Shown here: piece after piece, positions 1 to 9,897 of the stretch
How positions within the stretch are numbered: the first letter of the stretch is position 1
How the letters are laid out: every line of letters begins with the position of its first letter
Source: Chamaelirium japonicum
Taxonomy: Eukaryota; Streptophyta; Magnoliopsida; Liliales; Melanthiaceae
Assembly: GCA_947650365.1 (NCBI GenBank)
Contig: OX393552.1
Location: 51,888,043-51,952,042 of the forward strand
Reading direction: 5' to 3'
Length of the DNA: 64,000 nucleotides
Made by a program: the position numbers and the translations under genes
The notes under the pieces: generated by a model
Told to the model about the DNA's origin: nothing
Database searches by the model: none
The model's input: only the letters and a program-made list of their open reading frames with translations

Positions 1-645
1 TACGATTAAGGATTACGTGTCCCAATGCCAGCGTCCCTACGTACAAAAACGCAACTTGTGTGCATTTCACCGGAAACACGAATCCCAGTAAAGAATTAAA
101 TCAGGCAAATCGTTTTTTAACAAAGGAATCTTAATTTTTTTTTTTGAATTATTTATTAAGTATCTATTTTAAAATATCTATTTCTCAAGCCATTCAAATG
201 GTTGAACCAACGGTTTGAATCGATTTGAACCGGACCGGATATCTTTTTGGTTCGTCTTTCAATCCGGTTTTGAAAACATTTTAATACGACAAGATCACCA
301 CGAAACCGCGTTCAGATCTCCTCCAGCCGGTCGGCCGCGGTCGGTGGGCCCGGCGCACATCACGACCGTACAATATCTGGCGACCCAAGTTAGTGGCACC
401 CCAGCCGACCGCGTGCGGCAGTGATGAGCGCGGGCCCCACCGACTGGAGGCACCGAAATTGCAGACATACCCCCTTCAATCTTTCTCCCTCCGATTAACG
501 GAATATTTCTTCTTTTTTTTAATATAAATTCAACAGAATATTTCAATCAGTCGCAGATTTTTCTTTTATTTACGCTTCATTTTATCCCCCAACAATAGTA
601 GGGAAAAAAAAAAGAGGACGAAGTGAGGTAAAGACGTACTCCCGC
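1..645. other. intergenic, no gene seen
   Basis: No coding region is supported here. Short open frames at 215-546 overlap on both strands and show no domain. The last ~100 bases, including the A-rich run near 607-613, lie just downstream of the minus-strand gene that ends at 646 and may hold its 3' UTR. Confidence 0.5.
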
Positions 646-1059
646 CTACCGCCGCAGCGCCGTCTGGGAGTCGCCGGCGGCGGCGATCAGGTGGCTCTGG
701 GCCATGATCGACTTGTAGATCTCGACCAGCATCTTCTCGTCGTACTCCCTCATCTGCCGCGGCCCGAATCCGTCCACCGCCTGGCCGCCGTACCCGTACC
801 CTCCGGCGAACGCCCCGGAGTTGGCGAACCCCAGCATCATCCGCACGTAGCCGTCCCGGATCCGCGCGAGGATCCGCCTCGGCGATGCCACGCGGCGGAG
901 GATCCGCAGCCTCGGCGAGATCTTGATCCGCCAGAAGCCCCGCCTCCCTCCCCCGAGCTCCGCCCGGTTCCGCCGCCGCCGCCGCGATCCGGAGCCGTCC
1001 AGCCGCTCGTACGCCCTCCGCTTCCAGTATCCCTTCAGCCCTCCCCGGTACCCCTCCAT
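646..1059 (-). CDS. small basic plant protein, uncharacterised
   Basis: Single-exon frame of 137 residues. Its function is unknown. The N-terminal half is very basic (an RRRRR run near residue 26, then 'GFWRIKISPRLRIL', 'SPRRILARIRDGYVRMMLGFANS'). The C-terminal third is acidic and helical in look ('REYDEKMLVEIYKSIMAQ'). From memory this combination (arginine cluster, 'RxRDxYVRMMLxxANS', 'YDEKMxxEIYKS') is typical of a family of 130-170-residue uncharacterised plant proteins; no database was searched. The start at 1059 is preceded, in the gene's direction, by a GA microsatellite, a common plant 5' UTR feature. The coding sequence is GC-rich, unlike its AT-rich surroundings. Frames on the opposite strand and in other phases (566-1164) are shadows. 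Arginine clusters suggest nuclear or nucleic-acid contact, but that is inference. Confidence 0.75.
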   Translation of the reverse strand: MEGYRGGLKGYWKRRAYERLDGSGSRRRRRNRAELGGGRRGFWRIKISPRLRILRRVASPRRILARIRDGYVRMMLGFANSGAFAGGYGYGGQAVDGFGPRQMREYDEKMLVEIYKSIMAQSHLIAAAGDSQTALRR

Positions 1060-1083
1060 CTCTCTCTCTCTCTCTCTCTCTCT
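1060..1083 (-). promoter_or_regulatory. GA/CT microsatellite in likely 5' UTR
   Basis: A run of about 12 CT dinucleotides on the + strand, hence GA in the sense of the 646-1059 gene, directly abuts its start codon. GA tracts in 5' UTRs and core promoters are common in plant genes. A regulatory role is inference. Confidence 0.5.
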
Positions 1084-2029
1084 GATTGCTCGTCACGGAG
1101 GTTGGGGTTCTTCGACGGGGGAGATGGATTTAAGACGGAGGAGCCCCTTGAGCAATGCTATTAATGGCGGGGTGGCAGAGCACCGCGCAATCAGAGCCGT
1201 TGATCTGATTTCTCGTGTGGGGCTTTCCTACTCGATGCATGCGAATCCGATGTGGGTGATAAATGTGGATACCTTTTAGTTAGGTGATGGGGAGGGAGAT
1301 AGTGACGTGTCGAAGAGCGGGGACTGGACGGTTGTGGTGCCGGAGTCTTGGTCCGATGAGCTCTGGACCGAGGATCATGCGGTCGATGGATGCGCAACGT
1401 GGCACAGGGTAGAAGTGGGCGGACAAGATCATGTGGTCGGGATCGGCCGGCGGCTGGCGAGTCCCCCTCCTCTCCGCTTACCTGAGGTCTGCTAGTTGCG
1501 GGGCACTGTCCGATACAGTCACCTTACTAGCCAGTCCCACTCCCTACTTATCAACGGAGGTTCGCTAGTTGTGGAGAGCCGTTTGACAACAAAATATGTG
1601 GTTTTGATCCGAGTTTCTTCCGAAAAGATACATTTACAACAAGTCCCTCTATCTACCTTTTCATCCATTTAAATGAAAACGACCCCTAAGAGCATCTCCA
1701 ACCGTCCCTCATAATTCCAAAATAGAGGTGGAAGCCCCTCAAACCGTCCTCCCCACCTCCGTTTTAGATATTTGTTTTTTTCCCGCCTCCATATTTAAAG
1801 ATTTGGAAGGATTTGGAGATCAACCTACATAACACTGTTCATCACACTTAATACCAAATTACCCTTTGTCTTATTCCCCTTTTATCCCATTTGACATTTG
1901 CATCCCAAATCATGTATATAAATATATTTTTTTAATACAAAATGGGGATATAAAATAGAGTTTTATTAATATAAAGTAAAAAGAGAAACAAAGTATGGAG
2001 ACTTGTGGTTGGACTGTATGTGCATGAAA
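1084..2029. other. upstream/intergenic with a MITE-like tract
   Basis: 1084-1680 is the 5' side of the small minus-strand gene, with no other convincing gene. From about 1688 ('gagcatctccaacc') to about 2015 ('ggttggac') the ends are weakly inverted and the middle is AT-rich. The 'gagcatctccaacc' motif is a common terminal sequence of plant MITEs. I could not find a clean target duplication, so this is a weak call. Confidence 0.35.
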
Positions 2030-2588
2030 CAGGGGCGTAGCCAGAAATTTTTTTTGGACTGGGCTGAAAGTAAACTATTTTTTTTTTACAATGAAACTTT
2101 TACTTTATAAAGAAATACTAAACAAAATTTTTTAAGCGAACATCGACGGTACTAGAAATTATATTATTATAAAAAAAGGTTAATTACACTTTGTCCCCCT
2201 GAATTTTAGGTCAAGAACATTTAACCCCTCTATAGTTAAAAAACTACATTTTGCCCCATTGAAATCAAATAAAAATTACAATATGACAGAAATTAAGTAG
2301 TTGATAAAAGGAGTATTGTGCTAATATTTCAAACTTTATGGAGCGTTTTGGAACAAAGTAAACTATAGGGGGGTTAAGTGTTTTTGGTGGCGATTCACGT
2401 TTCGTGAGGACTCAGAGGTAATAGCAATTCACGTACGTGTCGCGAGGGGCCAAGGGCCTCGCCGGGTTGATGCGGGCTGAGGTTTTGGTTGAGGCGGGAT
2501 GAGATATGTACTTAATAATATGAGCTATTTTTTCTCAAAACTCGGCAGGGCTATAGCCCGGCCGAGCCAACTATTAGATCCGCCCATG
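2030..2588. mobile_element. hAT-like MITE
   Basis: The ends are short inverted repeats: 'caggggcg' at 2030 and 'cgcccatg' ending at 2588 (one mismatch). Flanking octamers are similar but imperfect (2022-2029 gcatgaaa; 2589-2596 catgcaaa), as expected for an old hAT insertion. Inside, 2180-2375 holds a further inverted pair ('acactttgtccccct' and the 'aaagtaaactatagggggg' region), which may be a nested small element. There is no coding capacity. Confidence 0.5.
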
Positions 2589-2599
2589 CATGCAAATCA

Positions 2600-2843
2600 A
2601 CTTTATCTATAACGAAGCGAAGAGTAACAATCTACAAATGTTACTATTTAGCTATAATGCTTTGCAGATTGTTACTCTTTGCTACAGTGATATCATTGTA
2701 GCATCTATAGTGACTCCTACAGCTATTTTATTGTAGCACAGACTTTTAGTAAATGTTACTCTTTAGCTACAGTGATCTCACTGTAGCATATATAGTGATT
2801 TCACTGTAGCAAGGAGTAACTTTTTGCAAAGAACTATAGCAAA
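2600..2843. repeat. palindromic 'TTACTCTTTGCTACAGTGA' repeat, left part
   Basis: Multiple short units alternate in orientation: 'gttactctttgctacagtga' and its complement-type 'cactgtagcaaagagtaac'. The same repeat resumes at 6939 once the gypsy insertion at 2849-6933 is removed, and a related tract lies at 45765-46195. No gene is present. Confidence 0.7.
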
Positions 2844-2848
2844 GAGTA

Positions 2849-3211
2849 TGTCCCTCCCAGGATTTCACTCTGCAACATGAAATCCCAGACGTGAACGTTT
2901 ACATATCTCTCTGTATGTGAGCCTGGATCCCGGACAAAGTGAAAACATACCCGGGGGAGATGTTTCCTAATGCCCAAGCAATGCTAAAGCATTTCCGAAA
3001 GACTCACATGAATTCCATGATTAGGACTTTACACCCTTGATCTGACGGAAAGTTTGTATTTTCTTATGCACAGTCTCTGCGCGTTGTCTCTCTGATTCGA
3101 TCCCTGTTCACTTACGTACCCATAAGTGCCATAGGATATCTCATTCAACTATAATTAAAACAAATTTTTTTGAATTATTTAATTACAGAAATAATCGGGT
3201 ATTTAATTACA
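2849..3211 (-). repeat. short (deleted) gypsy LTR
   Basis: This copy matches the first ~50 and the last ~290 bases of the LTR at 4260-6933 but lacks about 2.3 kb between. Matching landmarks are 'ggatttcactctg' at both starts and 'ggatcccgga' to 'attatttaattaca' at the ends. It is the 3' LTR in the element's own orientation. Confidence 0.75.
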
Positions 3212-4244
3212 CCATTTTCTTTTTATAAAAATTTCGTCCTCGAAATTTGCACTACTAGAACCGTGACGAATTCTGGACTTAAAACCAGTCGTCGATAACA
3301 TCCAAAAGTAATTGAGAAATCACTCATTTCAATACTATTACCTTACACGATAGTAATTACATCGATAATTCTAACATATCACGAGTTATCTATTTTCTCT
3401 CCAAATTTATCACTACCATTTCACAACACACCTAGAATCTATCATTCCTATATCTTAATACACTGTAAAATACTTATGGTAGATGATAAACAGAGTTTTC
3501 TTATGAAGTGTCCCATAATACTTCATCCTAAACTAATAATCATAACATACATTACTTTATAACTTTCATCTCCTCTAGGTTATAACACAAGAGGGTATGA
3601 CAAATGGAATTCCCTCATGAGGCGTCCTATTCCGCTTCGTGAGAGAACTCATTGTCCCTCCTGATATATTTTACCCAATATATAAACATCCTAGCACGAT
3701 TACATCATTCAACACAAATCTCAAGCTAACAATTATAGCAAATAATACTATCAGACATTCGTCTCTACCTGATTATAATGCAGAAGGGTACGACAAATGA
3801 AATTCCCTCACAAGATGTTACATTTCACTTCGTGAGAGAATTTGTTGTTCCTCCCGAGTTGTTTTATTTGAGAGTTGAATATATTGAAAGGTAACCATTT
3901 TAGTAAGGTAGAGATGTAACTAAATCCTCTAAGGATATATATACTAGACACTACTCAAAACTCCTTAATTTAATACAAATCTTAATTATATCCTACTAGA
4001 TTCCATCTATTTCAATTACCTCCTTATTCTCGTGATTATCGAGGAAGGACTTAGTACTGGAACTGAACCTTCAACCAAGATGACTCTTGCCATGGTAATG
4101 ATGCACTATCCTGATTACTAACTTCTATAGTCTAAATCCAATACTCAAGTCATATAATCCTAAACTTGAAACTCATACAACTTCCTAAGCTGCTATTATC
4201 TACCAACTTTCTTCCTTATGTCTATTCCTAGGTCATGTCTCTAA

Positions 4245-4256
4245 GCTCTGATACCA
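4245..4256 (-). other. primer binding site (initiator-Met tRNA type)
   Basis: The + strand 'gctctgatacca' is the complement of the TGGTATCAGAGC primer site used by many plant LTR elements. It sits three bases from the LTR start at 4260, the usual spacing. Confidence 0.85.
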
Positions 4257-4259
4257 AAC

Positions 4260-6933
4260 TGTCACGCCCTGGATTTCACTCTGTAGCGTGAAATCCTAGG
4301 TGTGAACTTTTACTGTCATTTTTTTTGAAAGAAAAGGATTTTTTTTTTTAAGTTTAGTTTGTTTCCCTTGCTCGAACTAATCCAATGCCTGAAGACATCG
4401 GAACACCCGTCCTCGCAAGTAAGACAAGAAAACTATTTTATAAAAGAAAAGTATTGCTCGACAATTAAAGGGCATCACTCTTGGAGAGAGATAACTCTCT
4501 AAACTCTTCTAAAAGTTTTGAACTCCTAGGAGTACGAGACTCAAGCCCCAGAAGACGAGCCATTCCTCACGTCACTCTGAATTAGCTTTAAGAGGCTCCT
4601 CACACTTATTTATTTTGTAAATAAGATTAACAGAAATAGTTGATATCTCGAACCAGAATAATACACCACCATAAGCAAACTTCTATATATTAATTAATGA
4701 TCCTTATATCTCATCCTTGGAATATACGATTATAACTTTCTGCTGATCTGAATAAGACCAGTCTTGAATCTAAAGTTTCTGCTCTAGATCCAGCGTCCTA
4801 AGCAGCTCCACAGTTGCTTCAAGCTCCTAGCTCCTGCATCTTCATCAGTTATATATGTTTGTCTGATCTACGAACTCAACTCCTTCTTATACTGGGTTTG
4901 TGTCCAACAAAGAAAACGCACACAAACCCTGAGTCACTTAGAAGACTAAGTGACTCAGTACAAGCCATACTAAATCTATTAAATGAAACTGATAAAAAGT
5001 GTGAATGGTGCTTTAATCGATATCATCATCTATTGTTCAACCTAAATTAAATCATTCATCTCTAGTACCATCTTTCGAGTTATATTATACCTCTTATTAT
5101 TTTTTGACATAAATTATATTGTTCTTGACTAATATTAATTCTTAATAATCAACCCTTATCTTGACTAATGTCATATCTCTATATTTTTTTTAGCTCTAAG
5201 AATATTGTTATTCAAAATGTATTGAATCTTATGAAATGTAATATTTCGAAGAATATCGAGTCTTGACTTGACCTAATACCATTATTAGTATTGCTAACAT
5301 TGTCAATACTCATCATGATCTACCATAGGCTTCTACAATCGAAGCCTATCATCGAATCATTATCACTATATTAACCACGAGTCTACTACACCAACCAACC
5401 GGTCCGATGCCTTTATGTCCAATCTCAACTCTGCGTCACAGATGATCTTACGAGTTAGACGACATCTTGGTGTCTCTGTTTCCCCTAATATAGGGCTAGA
5501 ACAATAACTCTAATAGCTATTCTAGAATGTTGATACCATAACCCAAACCACTTGTTTAGGGTATAAACAGGCCACCACAACCAAAATCTCATCTAACCAA
5601 CAAGCCAGACTACTGCACGAGTCAACCACACCAACCAACAGATCCGGTGCCTTTATGTCCAATCTCAACTCTACGTCACGGACGACCTGACGAGTTAGAT
5701 GACATCCTGGTATCTCTGTTTTCCCTAAGCTATGGCTATAACCTAGAATCATCTAATCGTCTATATAGCAAACATGGAGAGTAGGGAATAACCCTACCTC
5801 CATGATATTCGTGTGAGCCTATTCTCAATACATTTCGATTTTTTACCTAGTAGGTTCTGCTCTAACTTTGGCCCTCCTCTTCTTCACTTCTTTTTTTTCT
5901 CCTTCTCTTTCTCACATTTTCCTTGTAAACCCAAACTAGTGAGCTATTTCACTCACCATTGATGAATTTCAAGGTTTTTGGGGAAAAGGGGGGCTTCCTT
6001 AGGACTGAAATGACTGGAAAGGATGAGTGAAATTCGTGACTTGATGAGGAGAGATGAAGGAATAATGAAGGGGAGTAAAACAAAGAAAATTTCATCCCTT
6101 TAATGTGGTAGGCCACTCACTTCTTGATGGCATTTGTTTTCTTGTGTGGGAAGCACAGGGGGGTGAAAATGATGTAATGTGGGTCCCACCTTGATGGCCG
6201 TCCATTGTCATCAAATTAGGTTAAGTTCTAATTATGTTTTAGAGCCTAATTTAATCAAGATTTAGGAGCATTTTTAGTACTAGTTTAGGTTAATCCCCTA
6301 ATTAGTATTTCTTTAATTTTTCTACATGGGAAGCACATGGGGGGTGGGATGATAGGGGCCCACTTTGATGACCATCCACTCTGTTTTGGATTAGGTTTTG
6401 CACTAAGCTCGATTTGTAACTAAATTAAGCGAGATTAGGGGCTAAATTAGGACATACTAATATGGGATTAGGGTTTAGTACTAAAAACCCAAAAATTCAT
6501 TTGTAATCCCCAAAACATCCATTTTTAATTACTTGAAGGTCCAAAATATATCTTTGTTAAATTACGAAAATATTTTTTTTTTCGAAAATAACCAGTTTGC
6601 CTTTTATGCGCGAAAATGGCTCTATATTTTTTTATGCGAGCCCGGATCCCGGACGAAATGAAAATACAGCTGGAGGAGATGTTTCCTAATACCCTGGCGA
6701 TGCTAAAGCATTCCTGAAAGACTCACATGAATTCCAGGGTTAGGGCTTTACAATCTTGATCGGACGGAAAGTCCATATTTTCTCGTGCGCAGTTTCTGCA
6801 CGCTGTCTCTCTTATTCGATCCCTATGCACTTGCATACTCATAAGTTTCATATGATATCTCATTTAAGATTCAACTATAAAAAAAAACAATATTTTTAAA
6901 TTATTTAATTACAGGAAAAATCAGGTCTTTACA
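4260..6933 (-). repeat. long gypsy LTR
   Basis: A 2674-bp LTR starting 'tgtcacgccc' and ending 'tttaca'. The middle (about 4316-6640) has no counterpart in the other LTR. It contains a diverged tandem duplication of about 240-bp period (5376 and 5616, 'cctttatgtccaatctcaactct' in both) and a second diverged duplication near 6150 and 6330 ('gggaagcaca...gggg'). Small frames here (4814-5050, 5522-5752) carry no domain. Either this is the full-length LTR or the middle is a nested insertion; Tekay-type LTRs are normally kilobases long, which favours the first. Confidence 0.7.
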
Positions 6934-6938
6934 GAGTA

Positions 6939-7480
6939 ACTTTCAATAAATGTTACTCTTTAGCTACAGTACTTTGCATAAAGTTACTCTTTACTGTAGT
7001 GATTTCATTGTAACATAAATAATGATTGTTACGGTTATTTCATTGGAGCAAAGAGTAACAATCTATAAAAGTACAATCGCAAAAAGTAACAGTCTGCAAA
7101 ATATATTGGACTCTTTAGCCATTGTACTTTACAGAAAGTAACTGTAAAAACCCAACCTTGGATACCCGCCTCCTTTAAAAAATTACTCGTAAAGAGAGGT
7201 CCAAGGCTGGTATATAAACTGTACGTCACCTGCTCCCATACCGATGTGAGACTAACCCGTGTGACCATCTCAACAGTAACTCTTTGCTACAATGATTTTA
7301 TTATAGTATATGGCTGCTATAATGATTTTCACTGTATCAAAGTGTAACAATCTGTAAAGTATTGTAGCAAAAAGTAATATTTATAAATTATTACTTTTTG
7401 CTATAGTGGAATTATTGTAGCGGTGAAATCACTGTAGCAATACAGTGAAATATGATTTTTAAAAAATATTACTTTTTATT
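6939..7480. repeat. palindromic 'TTACTCTTTGCTACAGTGA' repeat, right part
   Basis: This continues the tract at 2600-2843 beyond the gypsy element. Units of 'gttactctttgctacagtgattt' and 'cactgtagcaaagagtaac' alternate in both orientations, so single strands can fold into many short hairpins. A solo miniature LTR interrupts it at 7143-7275. From 7481 to 7663 I see only AT-rich sequence ending in an A run. Confidence 0.7.
7143..7275. mobile_element. solo LTR of a miniature (TRIM-like) retrotransposon
   Basis: A 133-bp segment runs from 'tgtaaaaaccc' to 'tctcaaca' and is flanked on both sides by 'gtaac' (7138-7142 and 7276-7280). TG...CA ends with a 5-bp duplication are LTR hallmarks. The internal 'ccgatgtgagactaaccc' resembles sequences common in plant TRIM LTRs (memory). 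No PBS or PPT is present, so it is a solo LTR. Frame 7035-7268 is spurious. Confidence 0.7.
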
Positions 7481-7668
7481 ACCCAAAATGTTACTTTTCA
7501 TGTGATTTTTCTATGCAATTGCACGTAAGGATGAAATAGATATTTTCAAACGGCAGGACTGGACACCATAGCAACTATTTACATATTCTTATCATTAAAT
7601 ACAATATATTTGAAGGATTGTTGATCAATTTGCAAACACAAAAAAAAAAAAAATTATAGACCATTACC

Positions 7669-9883
7669 TGTTGGAAACAAATCAGAGACGCAACGGAAGC
7701 CGGACTCGATCTTAGGATCGATACGGTGTGCGATACATTTTTAAAATTTTCTTAAGAAACAATCATATGCGCAAGATTAAAATGAAATGCAAACGAACCC
7801 CTATGGTCATCTATCGAAACACACCATAAATGTTATGCATGCAATTCAATAGATCTAGGATTTTGTTTATTATACCTCCGTGCGGGATTTAGCACCGCGA
7901 TGTTAATCTTCTAAGTTGATGATGACGGAAGTATCCACGTGCGTGGGAGAAGCCTCGTTCTTCTTCGGGTACACCCGATCTCGCGAATCGATCCGAATCC
8001 TTGCACTCCAATCTCTGAGTGCTTCGGAGTGCAAGCTTTCTCTTCTTCTTTATCACACACACTCTATGAGGAGAAGAAGATGAGATGAAGATGATTTTCT
8101 CTTCACAACTTAGGTCAAAACCAAAGAGTGAGAGAGATGAGTGCCCAAGAGAGAGAGGGAGGCCAAAAACGAACACAAGGGAGAGAGGGATCGGTCTTTC
8201 TCTTCAAAATCTGAATAAGGCTCGGTTTTCCTTGCCTAATATGTCTTGAAAACCGTGCCCCTCTCTCCCCTTGTCCATATGAACCGTTCCCCCTTCTCTC
8301 TCTCTCATAAATCCTCAAAAATAAATGCCCACTATTGTATAGTTACCATATTTGGTTTTGCAATTAAAGGGAATAGATTCAAATCATTTCAAATCTGAAT
8401 TAAACCCTTTAAATATGGATTTGATGGCCATGCATATTTTTCCTAATGAGGGGGGTGGCCATTAGGGCATGCAGGACATTTTGAAATGACCAAAATGCCC
8501 CCAATGCATCTAGTGGCCATCCACCTCATACCAGAGCATATATGCTCCATCTCAGTGCATGATAAAGTACTCTAACACTTAGGGCACTTCATCCATACCT
8601 ATTTAACATACCATAGAGTTATGAATAGTGTTTTTACTATTTACTGGGGTGCCCTCAGTAAAACGTGGGGTGCCCCTATAGTAAAAATCACTAAACACAC
8701 AGACCGTGCTCTAGTGCGACACGCACACACGGAATGAACTCCTCATGGCATTATGGCAACTTCGTGTGTCCCTACACTACTCTGGGGTTGCCCCCTAGTG
8801 AACACACTTAGTCCTGTGCAACCACCATGCCCTAGTGCAATGCACTCACGGAACACAGGACGATTAAGGCATTATTTCTTCAACTCATATTGTGCAGTGA
8901 GACAAGGAGAAAGTTATGATCTGTAACGATCGTGGATAAGGTGGAACGTTCAGGGACTAGGATTCATGGCTTCCAACCGGACCCGATCGACACACTACCC
9001 AAGTGTCCCTGTCAATCCTCTGGGTTCCGATTAACCTGCGTGGCCACCCAGAGTGCGACGCAGGCTGCACTCCAATTCTCCCAGACTTACTAAGCTCTCT
9101 CGCATACCCCTGCTCTCCGCTTAGTTTGGTAATTAGATGTCCCTTCACTCGGTGCCATGTGTCAACTTGAGCGGTGGAGAGCACCGTCAGACTCAAGTGA
9201 CCATATGACTAGGTTCCTTCAAGGTTGATTAACACATCGTACCTCCGATCATTTTGGCCAAACAACCGGATTCGGTCTAACAGCTCAACTGTTAACCACT
9301 AGGCATGGTTTTAGTACGGTGTATGTCAGACCAAGGAATGTACCTCCCAATGGGGATGTGAATAGCCTGCAGGAGTGGCATGCCGATGCAACGCCAGCCC
9401 GGCAACCCAGTGCACCGTGGTTTTGGGTCGTGGTTAGATCTCTCACACGTTGGTGAACCAAAGTTACCCAAACTGGTTAGTCCACCGGTCATGGTTCCTC
9501 AGGGTTTAGGACCTATTACCCTAAGCAGAAACACGGCTATGTGCACCGGTGTCTGCTCACCGATCTATGCACCGTGTTGGTTCTGTTCAGCCACAGACAC
9601 TGTGCTTGGCAATGACCATGGTGGAGAAACCCATGCTCTGTCATTCCAACAGCTTAACCTGATAGAGCGACCAACCCTAATCAGACCTGCGAACAATTTA
9701 GGCTAATAGTACTAATCAACTGAGTCTCCCACTCAGATGAACCACTATACAACCATGGCTCTTTTTAGTTCAGTATATAGAACATGTATAATACGCATCA
9801 ATTAAGCTATTCTAATATAAATATCAACTCATTTATTAATCAACCATGGTTTTTACAAGCCCTGGACCATATCTTACTCAACA
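7669..9883 (-). repeat. copia 3' LTR (long version)
   Basis: A 2215-bp LTR, TG...CA. It contains about 1050 bases (roughly 8155-9195) missing from the partner LTR. Open frames inside it (7889-8318, 8957-9196, 9292-9706) are chance frames in LTR sequence. It abuts the PPT at 9884. Confidence 0.9.
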
Positions 9884-9897
9884 ATCTCCCACTTGGT
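9884..9897 (-). other. polypurine tract
   Basis: On the minus strand this reads CCAAGTGGGAGAT next to the LTR's TGTTGAG, the standard plant copia polypurine tract and LTR junction. It primes plus-strand DNA synthesis in intact elements. Confidence 0.85.

Larger units (their letters stand above)
2849..6933 (-). mobile_element. non-autonomous Ty3/gypsy LTR element with 5-bp TSD
   Basis: The element reads on the minus strand. It is bounded by TG (2849) and CA (6933) and flanked by the direct repeat 'gagta' (2844-2848 and 6934-6938). The internal part (3212-4259) is only about 1 kb. At the PBS end it has 'gctctgatacca' (4245-4256), complementary in type to initiator-Met tRNA. At the other end it has 'cgtcctcgaaattt' near 3236, matching on the minus strand the 'AAATTTCGAGGACGAA' tail common at the end of plant chromovirus pol (Tekay/Del type, from memory). 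No gag or pol frame survives. The LTRs differ greatly in length (363 versus 2674 bp). Confidence 0.8.

Noticed and set aside
691-1164. 157-residue + strand frame and 176-residue - strand frame over 566-1164
   Set aside because: Both overlap the better-supported 646-1059 gene in other phases, and are P/R/A-rich products of its GC-rich sequence and CT repeat.
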